Notes: a model not told the origin generated them from the letters alone. A stretch of 64,000 nt of DNA from Venturia oleaginea (GCA_013176395.1 JABMLP010000011.1:1-64000), one strand, 5' to 3'; positions 1 through 11,015 are shown, counted from the first letter of the stretch. A program made the numbers and translations.

Positions 1-162
1 ACCCTAACCCTAACCCTAACCCTAACCCTAACCCTAACCCTAACCCTAACCCTAACCCTAACCCTAACCCTAACCCTAACCCTAACCCTAACCCTAACCC
101 TAACCCTAACCCTAACCCTAACCCTAACCCTAACCCTAACCCTAACCCTAACCCTAACCCTA
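1..162. repeat. Telomere, 27 CCCTAA units
   Basis: Twenty-seven uninterrupted hexamers (CCCTAA on the plus strand, TTAGGG toward the chromosome end) occupy the left edge of the window. This is the canonical telomere repeat of filamentous ascomycetes. The array ends abruptly at base 162 with no degenerate units and abuts an open reading frame. Confidence 0.98.
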
Positions 163-1540
163 GAAGCAATTGGACATCGTACACAATCTGGGCCAAATTA
201 CTTGTGTGGTCTTCAATCTCCACCCACCTATTGTTCCGACTGTCCCAAGCAATCACCGCTGCAAAGGAAATGATTGCTGAATCGAATGCCCTGTGCTGGA
301 GTCCATGTTGAACCAACTCGAGAAGAAATACGAGTACCGACCGATCGAGCTGCTCTTCTAGCTGCCATAGCCGCTTCTCGTCATCCGGCTTGCATCTTTC
401 TCCACATGTCGACGAGAAAATAGTTTCTGCACAAACCTTTGTTGTCTCCCAATGTGAAACTTGACTTGAGGTTGGGTTGAACATCTTCTTTTGCTGTAGA
501 TACTGCTGCCTTGTGACTCGAGAATAATAACAGACCAAATTCTGCCCTGTTCCGATATATCTCTGCTTTGACTTGGCCTTCTGCAATGGCAAGATTGGAT
601 CTTGCGACATCTCTGATCGCCTGAAAGTATTCAAGAGCTTGGCATTCAGCTTGCTCACCTGCCTTTTCTCCATCTTGTCAAAGTCCAGCACTTGCATGGC
701 TTTGCGAAGAACCCGATTGACACTGCTGCATACCACAGAAAGTATCGGCTCCTTGTCGGCAACCGGCAGTCGATAAGCTAGCGAAATCTCCCCAACTTCT
801 ACGCCTTCAAGATGAGCATGATAGCCTGATTCGCCCAGAAATCCTGTCAACTCAGACACATCTTCAATCTTCTCTACCGTGCTATACCGTTGCATATGCT
901 CCTCCTGGGCCTGCGTGTAGCTCTGTTGGAGAATATCGGCTGCACTATTAGAAAATGGAGTAGTGTTCTTTCTTTGGCGTTGTTGTTGCTGCAGATTCTT
1001 TGTCGAAAGTCCTGGGCTGGTCTGTTCCTGGTCATTTTCCTCCTGTTCAACATTTACAATAAAATAATCAATGTATTTCTTTTCCGCAAACAATGTCTGA
1101 ACTCGATGTTGGGAGTATTCCGCCTGAACTAAACTGTCTTTTCTACCTCTTCCTTCTAACCCCGACTCTACATGGTGTCTAGACCGGCAATCTTTGTTCA
1201 TAGCGTCTTTGTTGATGGAGAGGTGGCGGTAGTCTTCATTGTCGAAAGGACAAAGAAATGCAACGTAAATAGGGAGACCAGGAATTGGCCTAATTCTGTC
1301 AATTGGACCGACTACATCATCTATCCCATTGGCAATACCGATAGAGTTGATGTGTGCAAGGACAGGCGCTCTCGCTTTTGAGTTGAGAAGGTGCCCATCG
1401 CGAAGCTGTCGATCCAAGTTTGTCTTCACGTAAGACGAGCCATGGTCAGAACAGACAACCACGCCAGAATCTGTGCGGGCACTTAAGAACGAAGGTAGTT
1501 GATATGGTCTACTAGATATTATCAGTGGTGTTTTGGGTGT
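1..1540 (-). pseudogene. Telomere-truncated N-terminal part of a telomere-linked-helicase-like (TLH/DUF3505-type) gene
   Basis: The minus strand is open in one frame from 1540 (after TAG at 1541-1543) through base 1, with no stop even in the telomere, which reads as alternating Leu-Gly. About 459 codons precede the telomere. Recognisable stretches are VVVCSDHGSSYVKTNL with LRDGHLLNS, then IPGLPIYVAFLCPFD followed by a Cys/His pattern (CRSRHH), a Gln/Asn-rich linker, and finally FDSAIISFAAVIAWD. This order resembles the N-terminal zinc-binding region of the large subtelomeric RecQ-type helicases and related DUF3505 proteins of ascomycetes. The helicase part is absent. No ATG lies at the start of the open frame (first ATG at 1201), so a 5' exon probably joined near 1540, where an acceptor-like TTGTAG sits. 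The family call rests on recalled motif order and is moderately sure; the open frame is seen directly. Confidence 0.7.
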
Positions 1541-2329
1541 CTACAATAGGTGGAATGGTAGAGAATCTTGTGAAACGGATTATGGTGTAGATTATGGTGG
1601 ACAATGTTTGTGCTTCTTATCGATAAGTCCGAATCAACCAATGATAACTCGGATTACGGCGTAATCCCCAAGAATCTATGTGTTAGGAAATGAAATCTTC
1701 AGTCCCAAGATTTGTGACAATTCCAATCTCATCCAAAACCAAGAGAGTTGAAGACCGCCCGAAACAAGAACACAATTCATGCAAAAAGCTGTACAAGTCG
1801 ATAAGGTAACATCAGTTGTTGTTCTTTCTGCACAATTCCATTTCCTTGCTTCCTGCCAGGGGAATCTCCTACCTCCATTCCACCCATCGAAGTAGGGGAT
1901 CCCATCCAAGTCACAATCACAATTCCATACAAATTCCGTTCCATTCCGTAACATGGCAGGAGCCTAGCCCATCCTGTTCCTCTTTGCTTCCCCCAAACGC
2001 CCATTCAAATAAGATGTAAATATCATAGCCTGTCCCGTTGAGTTCACCCCGCCCATTGATAGAAACGAAAAGGAAACCAGCCGCCCAGCGAGGTTGTGGC
2101 ATGAGCTCAAGCAGACCGAGGAGAGTTGCCAAAAGGTATATACATGGTTTTCTTGCACTTTTGCGGCCTTGTTCTGTTGTGACGTCCCAAAGCTGCGATC
2201 GGACCTGGTTTCAGCGATTTGAGCAAGTAGCAAGCCCCGCCAGTTCCACCCCCTGCGTATAAAGAACGTGACGTGCTATGTCGATTTTGATGGCCTGCGA
2301 TGAGAAATGGTTGCATATTGCCTGGCACT
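1541..2329. other. Non-coding gap
   Basis: Overlapping short ORFs on both strands show no protein-like composition or recognisable motif. The stretch holds the upstream side of the telomere-truncated gene and the 3' side of the 2330-3403 gene. Nothing else is recognised. Confidence 0.5.
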
Positions 2330-3403
2330 TCAATCCCCGTTCTCCCAGATGGTCTCCAGATTCAAGTCTGACCGCTTCTCTGCGCCACAAACACTCCATC
2401 TCTTCCTCTTGTCCCTGATACCAGGTCCCGATCGTCCAGTATCGAGACTGGTTCGACGGAAGATATCTCCGTGGTTCTCCGATGCCCTTCGAAACCGCTC
2501 CACCTTCTCCGCTTCTGTGGCTTCAGCTTCCTCATCAGGTGTGTCCGGGATTGTCTCCAAGCTGGCAATGCTAGGACTGCGTGATCGTGCAGAAGTTGGT
2601 GTCGAAGGCATGGAGGAGATTGAAGAAAAAGAGCGGTTGTAGGTCAGGTCCCCGGGAAATCCTTCGCTGGACCTCTGCGCGGACAGAAGCGGAGAATGTG
2701 CAGCCGAGGTGGATGCGCTGGTCGAGGAGCTGAACCCGCCAGCAGAGGATACTTGGTGAAGTGGTGAGGCGGGTCGTCGACGGCGTGGGAAGGTGCTGCC
2801 GTGATATAGCTGAAGACTCTGGATACTGCTGTCGGGTATGATGATGGGCGCTACAGGACGCGGCGTGATGTCCAGTTCATGGTCTTCATCTATGCTTTCG
2901 ATGTCTGAGATAGCGGAGGAGCCTGGGTAGTATTCTTCCGGGGAAACTCTAAAGGGACTGCGTACGCGTTTGGGTGAGCGGAGAGGGCTTGGGGAGCGTC
3001 CCGCCGGGGGTAATGAGAACTGGGGCGAGGAGAAGGCCGGCGAAGAGTGTGCTCTGGTCATGGGAGGAGCTGCAAGTGAGGCAGCGCTCGACTGTGATCG
3101 CAGGTGGGATCTTGAATATGGTGATCTGTTTCGTGGTTTGGGGAACTGGGAGGGTTGTAGTAGTGTTGGCTGTAGTGTCTCGGCGGCGCTTCGAGGTGAG
3201 TAAGGTCGTGGATGACACATCTCCAGGAGGGTATCTTCTTGTTCAGTCTCGTCGAGGGTGAGCAACTGCATTTCGGGGATGCCGCGTGTGGCCTTTGTCG
3301 AGGCGGGTGGGGTGTAGTCGAAGGGTTCGAGGAACGTTTGGCGCGTGTTTGGTGGAGTGGAAAGGGGACTTGACGAGGAATGGGTCGCCATTGCAGTCAC
3401 CAT
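2330..3403 (-). CDS. Conserved Ser/Pro-rich ascomycete protein of unknown function
   Basis: An uninterrupted 357-codon ORF starts at ATG 3403 (a second in-frame ATG lies four codons later). The protein is rich in Ser, Pro and Arg and is probably disordered, with many SP/RSPS dipeptides that look like proline-directed phosphorylation sites (for example RSPSPLRSPKRVRSP). The only ordered-looking part is the C-terminus, with RWSVCGAEKRSDL followed by NLETIWE, a tail I associate with conserved Pezizomycotina proteins annotated as basic proline-rich. No signal peptide, membrane segment or catalytic motif is visible. No intron is needed. Neighbours give no functional clue. Being real is well supported by length and the C-terminal motif; function is unknown. 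Confidence 0.8.
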   Translation of the reverse strand: MVTAMATHSSSSPLSTPPNTRQTFLEPFDYTPPASTKATRGIPEMQLLTLDETEQEDTLLEMCHPRPYSPRSAAETLQPTLLQPSQFPKPRNRSPYSRSHLRSQSSAASLAAPPMTRAHSSPAFSSPQFSLPPAGRSPSPLRSPKRVRSPFRVSPEEYYPGSSAISDIESIDEDHELDITPRPVAPIIIPDSSIQSLQLYHGSTFPRRRRPASPLHQVSSAGGFSSSTSASTSAAHSPLLSAQRSSEGFPGDLTYNRSFSSISSMPSTPTSARSRSPSIASLETIPDTPDEEAEATEAEKVERFRRASENHGDIFRRTSLDTGRSGPGIRDKRKRWSVCGAEKRSDLNLETIWENGD

Positions 3404-4728
3404 GTCTCCTGACGCTGTTCGGGAGTCCAGGGCGGAGTCAGGGAGTTTGCGTATCTCATCGAAGAGAGATTGATGTCTTGTCGGTGCCAGGGAGGGCGGA
3501 TTTCAATGTACCGAGGGAAGTGTCTGGACTTTGGACGGCGAGAATGGCGAGTGGGATTTAGTTAAGGGGGCCAGAGACGGTGACGGTCCTACGAGGGATG
3601 TTAGGCCCATTCGTAAGTAGGTGTAGGCGGAATGGTGGTGTTTGACATTCCTAGCAGGGAGTTAGTTTGGCAAGGTCTACGTGTTCGTGGGTCAGGGTCA
3701 GGCTGCACTCACTGTCTCGGCGATTCTAGCAACAAGGCAAGGCATGGCAAGGCAGGACAGGGCAGGCACAGCTTGCTCGGGCAGTCAATACCTTAATGGG
3801 ACAAGACGGATCTCATCTATTCGTATACTACTACACATAAATCTCCTCCGCAGGACTTGTCTTTGTTCCTAGCCGTCGCCGTTTGCCTGTAGTTCCATGC
3901 AGGGACGGCAATCTACCTCCTAGCTCCATAGGAACGTAGTAAACCCCTAAGAGCTAATTAAAATCTCATCCCCTTCGATACTCGTCTCGTACCGTGTTTT
4001 TGTTCCGGTCATCTGCCTGCCTCGTCCTCCATGTGGGAATGGCATGCGCCCAAACATCTGGGGTCAATCTATACACTTATGGACGCATCCTTGTGACTTC
4101 CATGGCATTTTCTTTGCCTGATTCGTGAATGTCCTCCGCCACCCGATCATTCGCGATACATCCCGCGGAAAAACATCGTGCTGCTTTCATCTCCATCCCG
4201 CCGACACAATGGAGGTCAACCGACGACAATTTCCAATTCTCCGTTGAGTTTGCTATCAGGGAGTAGTTAATAATTCAAGAGGATATTTTCTGTACCCCCT
4301 CTCGAACAAGCCAGGTCGAAGAATGTAAATTGGTGGGTTGGGAAGAGACGGTCAGGTCAGATGTGGTAACTTATTAGTACAATCTCATAACCATCCTCTT
4401 CTTTTGCTTAATTAGGCTTCTGGTAGCACGGTGGCTTCATCAATTCCCTGACCCTCGACAGCATCGCTTGCAGCTCGATATCGATAGCTTTCTGGCGAAG
4501 TCATCTTGTCAATGCAAAGCCAATTCGTTCCGATTCGAGGAATCGGTTCTTCCCCTTGAACTCATACCCAAACTCAACCTCACCTCGCAACACCAAAAGC
4601 ATTTGGAGCGTTACTCTGTCTCTCGCCTCAGTTTAAGGGGTCGTGTGACGTCTTTGAGGTGAAGGGGCAGAATTCTGAGCCCCCTCCAGGTTTCACTGTT
4701 GCTGAGGGCTCAAAACCCTTGTCGTGGG
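3404..4728. other. Non-coding gap, presumed promoter and 5' leader of the 2330-3403 gene
   Basis: About 1.3 kb without a convincing ORF. CT-rich and GA-rich stretches and a run of imperfect GGCA-containing repeats near 3737-3775 are compatible with a fungal promoter and leader read leftward. No transposon motif is recognised. Confidence 0.45.
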
Positions 4729-4771
4729 ACAGTTTTGGTGCTGTGACGAGGAGGCACAGCACCAAAACTGT
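4729..4771. repeat. Perfect 17-bp inverted repeat, 9-nt loop
   Basis: ACAGTTTTGGTGCTGTG (4729-4745) is followed after ACGAGGAGG by its exact reverse complement (4755-4771). The arms are perfect. It lies about 1.3 kb upstream of the 2330-3403 gene in otherwise anonymous sequence; it could be a terminator-like hairpin or a remnant of a mobile-element end. Confidence 0.85.
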
Positions 4772-6401
4772 GCCTCGCACAACAACTGCGCCTCGTCGCG
4801 GCACGAGCCATACTGGCCCGACGGGTGTATTGAATTCATCCATCCATCCATCGTCGCGGCACAACGAACCACGAGAGCATCCTCGACGACTCATCTCGAG
4901 CCAACCAGAGAGCGCCCACACCGGAGAGTGATGAAGGTCGATCACAACCCCTTGTATAAGCAAGCTTTGACCATTCCTTGCAGTACAGCTGAGTTGAAGT
5001 AAACACGCGCAAGTCCAATGCGCATCTGGACTTGCGGGACTGTGCAAAAAATGATACCTTGGACTTCAGGACACCCATTGACAGCTGCTAACGCGTTTCC
5101 AGTCGCTACCACCAGTTGCGGCTCCGAGGTCGGAAAACTACAGAAAACTGTCCTTCGACGATTGTGCGCCGTGGCCACCAGGCTTCACCAAAAAACCTGA
5201 ACCTCTCCATGCTACATCTGCATGTACCGAAGCCCACCAAATGCACAAAGTCATCGATACCATCCCCATAAGTGGTGCGATAGCCACAAGCACGCTGCAA
5301 ACTGGTGGAAGCGGCACATGGACGCTATCCAAGTTCTACAGATCATTCGTGGGAACATACCACCACCGCCACCCCAAGCTCAAGGCTATCAGGGCAACAC
5401 CAACAACCGCAATGGCGGTAACAACAATATTCCGCGCAGTCGCGGCAATGATGATAATGATGATGATACGCGCAGTCGCGTCCGCCATAGAACTTCCCGC
5501 ATTCGGGACAACTATCAGAATGACCGCAATCGGTCCACCTCCAATAACAGCCGCCAGAGCGGACAGCAAACCCGACCTGTTCCTCCTATGAGGGGACAGC
5601 CTGAAGCAGGTCGGGAGGGGTACTCGACGACCTCCACCAGACCCAGATCCACCAGCGAGTCGCAAGCGCGACCGCGATCTGGCAGATGAAGGGGACGAGT
5701 ACGAGGATGTGTTCAAAGAGAACATACGTGAGTCCAACCCCAGGCATTATCTACAGAAAGAGGGGTACATAGAATAAAACAATTTCCAACCACTTCATTT
5801 CTTTGACTTGTGCTTCTCATACCTTGTACTTCGTTGATTTTATTGGTGACTGCTTGAGCATGGGACCAGAACGCACTCACTGCAGCTCTTCTTCGATAGA
5901 TTCGGTTGGAATTTCGAGCACAACAATGGATTATTGCGCCCAACCAAGCCACAGGTCAGTCGGTCTACCTCAGAATCTGATATTCTAAAATGAGCACATC
6001 TTGACTTTAACATAGCAGAAGCGGGAATCTTGACGGTTTCAAGCATTAGGGCCTAGCGTCAATCAGAAAATTGCTGCTCTGGATTCTTTGTTTAAGTCGG
6101 TGGTGACACTCCAAGAGTGAAAGAAGCCTGGCATGCAGCAGAAACTAAACCATCACTCTGGCATGTTCGATAGCGAGTCAGAGGGAGCTCGAGTCATAGG
6201 GCTAACAATCTATTGGTTGTAGCTTGGAACAATCTCAATAAACTTGGGATATAATATATTCGCGACACCATGCAGGCGATTTCTTGGCCGTCATGTATTT
6301 TCAAGCATTCTCTTTTTTGTGAATCAGCTTTTCGTATCGTTACTGGCAAGTTTCCATTCTTTTCGAAATTCAGTTGGCTGCTTGGTCGCTCACTTGTTGC
6401 G
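4772..6401. other. Anonymous region with a low-complexity ORF (5222-5689, plus)
   Basis: The 155-codon ORF at 5222-5689 is rich in Asn, Arg, Ser and Gln. Just before and after its first ATG the same frame reads CYIC then HRYHPHKWCDSHKH, a Cys/His cluster that could bind metal, but an in-frame stop lies a few codons upstream. A different frame (about 5592-5730) reads an acidic, KRDRD-containing stretch ending at a GTGAGT donor-like site. The mixture of short frames suggests a decayed gene or retroelement gag. I do not recognise a family. From about 5,760 to 6,400 nothing is recognised except the protease leader. Confidence 0.35.
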
Positions 6402-7747
6402 ATGGGTCTTTCATTTCTGCCTCTTTTCACACTCGCCTGCCTCGGCCTGTCTTCAGCGCACAATGTTAGTATCGACAGTCAGGTACATACAATAGAGCTC
6501 TCTGCACGTCAAGGGAACGTTGTCCAGCGGCGATTCCAGAGGCGGGATAACTTGCCATTGAACAACTACTTCTTAGGCACGGACCTTCAGGTTAGTCACA
6601 CCAAGTCCATGAACTTGACTTGAAAAGAAATCTGATTACTTTCAGTGGTACGGGACTATACAAGTAGGCACGCCGCCGCAGAATCTGTGAGTTACAGATG
6701 TCCTGTCTTTGAGGTTGTTGGGCGTTCTTGAACCATTAATCCTTTAACAGAACCGTTGTCTTCGACACTGGCAGCCCAGATATCATCTTCCAATCTGACC
6801 AATGTACTGCTGCATTAGGTTGCACAACGCCAATCAAATTTGACACCAAGAAGTCAACGACTTATGTAGATAGTGGAAAGGCCTGGCCAAAACCACTGGT
6901 ATTCGGGACTGGCATTGGAGTTGGAGTTGGTTCTGAAGCAACGCCGCGCTGTAACGGGATCATATCTCAAGATACTGTCAGCGTTGCGGGTCTTACAGTG
7001 CCCAAGCAGCCCGTTGGACCCATCACGAGCCAGTCTCCAGATCTTTTTGGAAAAGACAGCGGGATCAATGGCATCTTCGGTATGGCGCCCAAGGGAGGCT
7101 ATCGATCGGGGAGTAGCTTCATGAAAGCTCTCGTCGCTCAACAAAAGATACCGAAGAAGATATTCGGTCTTTATCTGTCCCCAAAGAAAGTGGGAAACGC
7201 CGAAATGTCGCTCGGTGGCTTCAACAAAGCCCGCACAACAGGAGAGATGACCTACATCCCCGTGGATGCCTCCAAAGGCGCTTGGAGCATTCGCTTCAGA
7301 AGCATCGCCGTCAATGGCCAGATAGCAGATATACCAGGTCAAATGGCCGTTGCCGACAGCGGTACCTCGAACATGATTGCACCACGTGCCAATGTCGATA
7401 AAATCCACGCCCTCATCTCTCCAAAAATCAAGCTCATCGATCGCAGTGGCGCGTACGGTATTCCCTGTGCTGACCTTCCTGGCATCAACGCGTCCATCAC
7501 GATTGGATTGGGCGATGGACTTTTCACGATCCCAAGCCAGGAACTGAGTGTCGGTCCATTCGCGGGAACGCCAAAGATGGGGGAGTATGCTGGCCAGGAG
7601 GGGATTTGTCAGACGCTGTTCAATTCGGCGTCTGCGGGTGTGCCCGTTTGGATCATTGGGGCGAGCTTGATGAAATACTACTACACGGTTTGGGATATGG
7701 AGACGCCGAGGATGGGATGGGCGAAGACGGAGCAGTCACCAGCCTGA
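6402..7747 (+). CDS. Secreted pepsin-like aspartic protease (peptidase family A1), three exons
   Basis: Exons 6402-6590, 6646-6686 and 6751-7747 join to a 408-residue protein. Both introns are canonical (GTTAGT...CAG, 55 nt; GTGAGT...CAG, 64 nt) and splicing restores WYGTIQVGTPPQN before the first catalytic motif VVFDTGS (Asp82). The second motif, ADSGTSN, puts the other Asp at about 279. The start at 6402 is preferred over the in-frame ATG at 6270 because it gives a clean signal peptide (MGLSFLPLFTLACLGLSSA); 6270 would bury it behind 44 residues. A propeptide precedes NNYF. Paired Cys near the C-terminal lobe (PCADLP, GICQTLF) and WIIGASLMKYYYTVWD match the A1 fold. Expected to be an extracellular or vacuolar endopeptidase with an acidic optimum. 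It appears intact. Confidence 0.93.
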
Positions 7748-8152
7748 AGAGGAGTTGTATATTTGATTTGTATGCATCGCAGACGATGGAATGTTTGCAG
7801 TATGTACGATACGAATGAAGCATCTAGGCATCGATGATTAGAGTAACAGGCCATTTCGAAGGTCCTGCAATCGTTTGGTGAAGAATTGGAATAGATGAAT
7901 GCTCAATGCAGCAATGGTAGTGTTATGCCGTATATTATGTCATAGTAATGTAACCTATTTGATGACTCACTGCCTCTTGTCTCTCGTCCTTCCTCCACCT
8001 CTGATCGTCTCTAAAACTCTATGGCCAAAACATCATTACCCGCCATACCGACTCGGTCTCCATAAGCGCTCCCCTGCCAAAAGTATCGTTCCCTTTATCC
8101 CCGCGATATTGGTATATCTCAAAACAACAAACAGCATGAAAACCGTGGCGGT
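7748..8152. other. Intergenic, 3' ends of two convergent genes
   Basis: Convergent space between the protease and the SUR7-like gene. On the minus strand, directly after the TAA at 8153-8155, a different frame would encode a hydrophobic stretch (VFMLFVVLRYTN), which may be the lost fourth membrane segment of the SUR7-like protein. Otherwise nothing is recognised. Confidence 0.4.
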
Positions 8153-9009
8153 TTATGTAACGCCGAGACTACCCCCACTGTTGGCGGAGAGACTGATGGG
8201 ACCTCCCAAATCGTTGATGATGGAGCTGCCTTTGACGGAAATGAGAGATCCGACAATGGAGGCGAGGAAGAGAAAGCTGAATGCGAGAATGGACAGAACG
8301 CATTCCGCAATGATGATGGAGCGCCTGTCTTCGCCCCAGGTCGTGGACCATATCCCACTGACAAGCAGCGTCCCGAAGGTTGAAAGAATGGCCAGAATGA
8401 AGAGAACCATGATTCCAGTGAATAGAACCTCGATCAGTCCGAATCCCTCTTTGATCTCCTCGCCTATTCCCAATTGGTCCAGCGAAATGGACAACCCACT
8501 CCCATTCAAACTCTTCTGCAATGCTTTCTCTGGGTCGAAGTGGTGGAATCCTTCACGGCTGGAACATTTCGTGATTTTCTTCCTGGCATTTGGCGCAATT
8601 GAACTTGGAACGTGTTTTCCCTCGCAGTAACCCAGAACGTAAAATGCATAAAAGTCTTGGATGCCAAGTTTCGATGTGAAGGAATTGGTTGCATCGTGGA
8701 TTGCAGATTGCGCTGCCCCTGTAAAGAGATTCTGTAACGTTGTTGAGGAGTGGGGCGAGCGGGTCTTGTGGTTTTATTGCAGATTGGACGTCTATCGAGA
8801 AATTGTCGCCGATTCGCAAGGTATTTAGCTGATGCGCATTAGATCTAGGTGCTGAATGGGAACTAGAGCTGTAAATATACTGTTAAGATGGGATATTGAT
8901 CTAGGCCTCCAAGTCCGTATCCAGCGAAGAGAATAACAAAGCTTAATATCAAGGATATGAAGGAGAATAGTACTGGAATAAGAGAACAGTATTGTGGTTG
9001 TTTCTCCAT
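8153..9009 (-). pseudogene. SUR7/PalI-family eisosome-type membrane protein, probably damaged
   Basis: ATG 9009 opens exon 1 (9009-8881), MEKQPQYCSLIPVLF plus a first membrane segment (SLILSFVILFAGYGLGGL). A 52-nt intron (8880-8829, GTATAT...CAG with CTAATG branch-like site) leads to ILT-LNTLRIGDN, the expected NT motif after segment 1. The typical extracellular loop (SAIHDATNSF, GIQDFYAFYVLGYCEGK) and two further membrane segments (IEVLFTGIMVLFILAILS; IIIAECVLSILAFSFLFLA) follow, but in a different frame: the switch lies between about 8790 and 8722. No canonical intron fixes it well (a 58-nt GTCCAA...CAG candidate exists). The frame ends at TAA 8153 before a fourth segment. SUR7 proteins are four-pass plasma-membrane proteins of eisosomes and cortical patches. 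Either one unusual intron or a frameshift; I favour damage. Confidence 0.7.
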
Positions 9010-9700
9010 TATGAAGAGATGAGCTGCGAGGGCCTGGCTATCTTGCTTGAAAAAGCAGTGGAGATGGAACCATGGGATTGTCTATGCAGGATGGCATTCG
9101 AGTTGTATTTAATCCATCTCCCTTAAAAGAGCGAGCCTCCTGACGACGACAGCAAGGGAGGATCTGGATTCATTCGTGACATTGAATGCTCGAAGATGGT
9201 AAATATTGTTTGCTTAATCTCGAATTCTCCTAGAAGACTTCGCGTTGACTCGCAAACCTAACATGGCGGAAAGCAGATGATAAGCAGATGACGGCATTTG
9301 TTTAGTGACATTGGAACAATCATATGCTTGAAACAATGGAGTGTTTGGAAATCGTACTTGAATTTAATGCCTTTTTACTCAGGACGCTATTTAGTGGTAT
9401 CCTGTATAATACGTTAATGTCTCTGTTACGGGGAACTCGTTTCTCAACACAGTTGATTATGTCAAGACCTTCTTGACACCTGTGTCCTCTTGTTCTGGTC
9501 CGCGGGTTTGGGGTAAGGGCAATATCAGTCTGGGAGTACTTACCTTAAGTACCTTCCCTTGCTCAGGTTCTTTGGAGGCTCACTAGATTCTAGCCGTCCG
9601 ATGTATCTTCCAATTCAATTTTCGTCTAACCGATTTGATCCTCAGATCAATCCTGAACGCTTGTCGGTTAGTATGAAGGTTGTGGGTGAGCTTGCTTCAT
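9010..9700. other. Non-coding gap
   Basis: No ORF of note. Upstream region of the SUR7-like gene. The part from about 9,540 may be the decayed 3' tail of the DDE transposon to the right, since faint protein-like frames continue there on the minus strand. Confidence 0.4.
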
Positions 9701-11015
9701 GTGCATATGACTTGTGCTGCTTTGAATGCTGGTAGGAAGTCTTCTTTTGATATATGGTAGGTATGGTTGCGTGCCAAGGCCGAGATCCCATCGCCGTACC
9801 TACGCTTCAATGGCGAGAAGCAGGCAACTTCAAGAGGCTGTAACAGGTGCGACGAGTGTGGAGGCATACAGAGAGTAATAATCTTCCTCTCTCTATATAG
9901 ATCCTCGAAATTGACCCAGCAATGGCTCTCATGGCCGTCGATAATAAGTAGTCTGTATACTCCAATTGGTTTCGCATACTTGTCGAAGTGTTCAAGCCAG
10001 GCAAGCGCTAGGTTATTGTTCGTCCAGCCATTTGGGCTAACTTCAATAATCCAGTCGCGGGAAATGCCTTCGAACCAAGTAGAGAGATGAGGACCTTGCC
10101 CGCAAAGATAAGAAAGGGTGGGATCGCCTTCCCTGTTGAACCGACGCCTTGTATCAGGGTAACCTACTCACGATCGCCTGGCTGTAGTTTTTTCTGCTTG
10201 CCAGGTTTCTCTGAGTCTGTAACGACTAGCTGAGACGATATCTTGCCTATTAAGAAGCCAGATTCATCAAAATTGTAGGTGTCACGGGAAGGTATCCTAT
10301 ATCCATTTTATCCTAGGTGGATTCTTAGCAATTCCTGGTAGGTTCCTGATAGTTTCTCACGTGCGCCTAGCAGGGATTATTCAGGGACTGTTTCACATGC
10401 GCTTCTACTCCTTTCTATTCTCTTCTCAGGACACCATGTTCTTTTCCTACTTAAAAGATTATATATACAAGTTGTCCTTCCTATACCTACAGTTTCTTCT
10501 TTGTACTTAGATACTTCGAAATACAATCAGTCTTCTCTCACTTGCGAAACACCTTTGAGGGTTGAACTCTTACAGTAGGTATCCTCGCCTATGATACCGT
10601 ACTCTGCCTTTATCCTCTGAACATGTGTGAACCAGGGTATAATAACCGCCGGGTCTTCGCAGGTAGCTCGCTGGCAATCGTATAGACGGCTCCATTGGGT
10701 GGTAAGCTCTGGCATACGCTTTACCAAGTTGTTAACCCAGTTCTTGCTAACAGGCTTTCCACCCCACTCTCTTAGTAGTTTATTAGCCATATCTTGTAGG
10801 TAGGCCTTCGACGGCGGTAGGCCGCGTAAGCCTTCGTTAAGAATACGCTTTATAACCACCTTCTCTTCTAGCTTTGTCAATCGCTTCGAGTTCGGCTCGC
10901 ATTCGCGTCGAGGGCGCTGTCCGGCGCGTCGGCGTTGTACTGTTGTTCGAGGTACGCTATATATTACTGCAGAGCGTCTTTCGCTTTGGATTTGCTTTGA
11001 ATTGATATCTGAGAT
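9701..11015 (-). mobile_element. Decayed pogo/Fot1-type DDE transposon, split by a solo LTR
   Basis: Read on the minus strand, the transposase comes in two pieces that join exactly when the LTR at 10280-10574 and one GTAGG copy are removed (GEDTY|NFDESGF). The N-terminal piece (about 11010-10575) has a psq-like helix-turn-helix (YSVPRTTVQRR) and a CENP-B/Tc5-type segment (KLTKLEE through NWVNNLVKRMPEL order). The C-terminal piece has NFDESGF (first Asp), LLIIDGHESH (second Asp) and PPHSSHLLQPLEV, where the usual third Asp is Glu. Damage: in-frame TAG at 10164-10166 where REW-V is expected, and a frameshift near 10,085. The C-terminus fades near 9,700. Terminal inverted repeats were not found. 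Inactive. Confidence 0.85.
10280..10574 (+). mobile_element. Solo LTR, family A, TSD GTAGG
   Basis: Starts TGTCACGGGAAGG and ends GAACTCTTACA (295 bp). Flanking 5-bp duplications are GTAGG at 10275-10279 and 10575-10579. It contains TATATATA and shares its last 90 or so bases with LTRs of families A and B elsewhere. Inserted in the transposase ORF of the pogo/Fot1 remnant. Confidence 0.95.

Noticed and set aside
4659..4931. A 90-codon plus-strand ORF and a 139-codon minus ORF across 4628-5047
   Set aside because: No recognisable domain, both run through the perfect hairpin, and neither has a convincing start or codon pattern.
7899..8630. A 243-codon plus-strand ORF
   Set aside because: It lies antisense to the SUR7-like gene, which has membrane segments and family motifs on the minus strand; the plus frame has none.
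8722..8790. A very short intron (GTTACAG...ACAG, about 20 nt) to fix the SUR7-like frame
   Set aside because: Too short for fungal splicing; only a weak 58-nt GTCCAA...CAG alternative exists.
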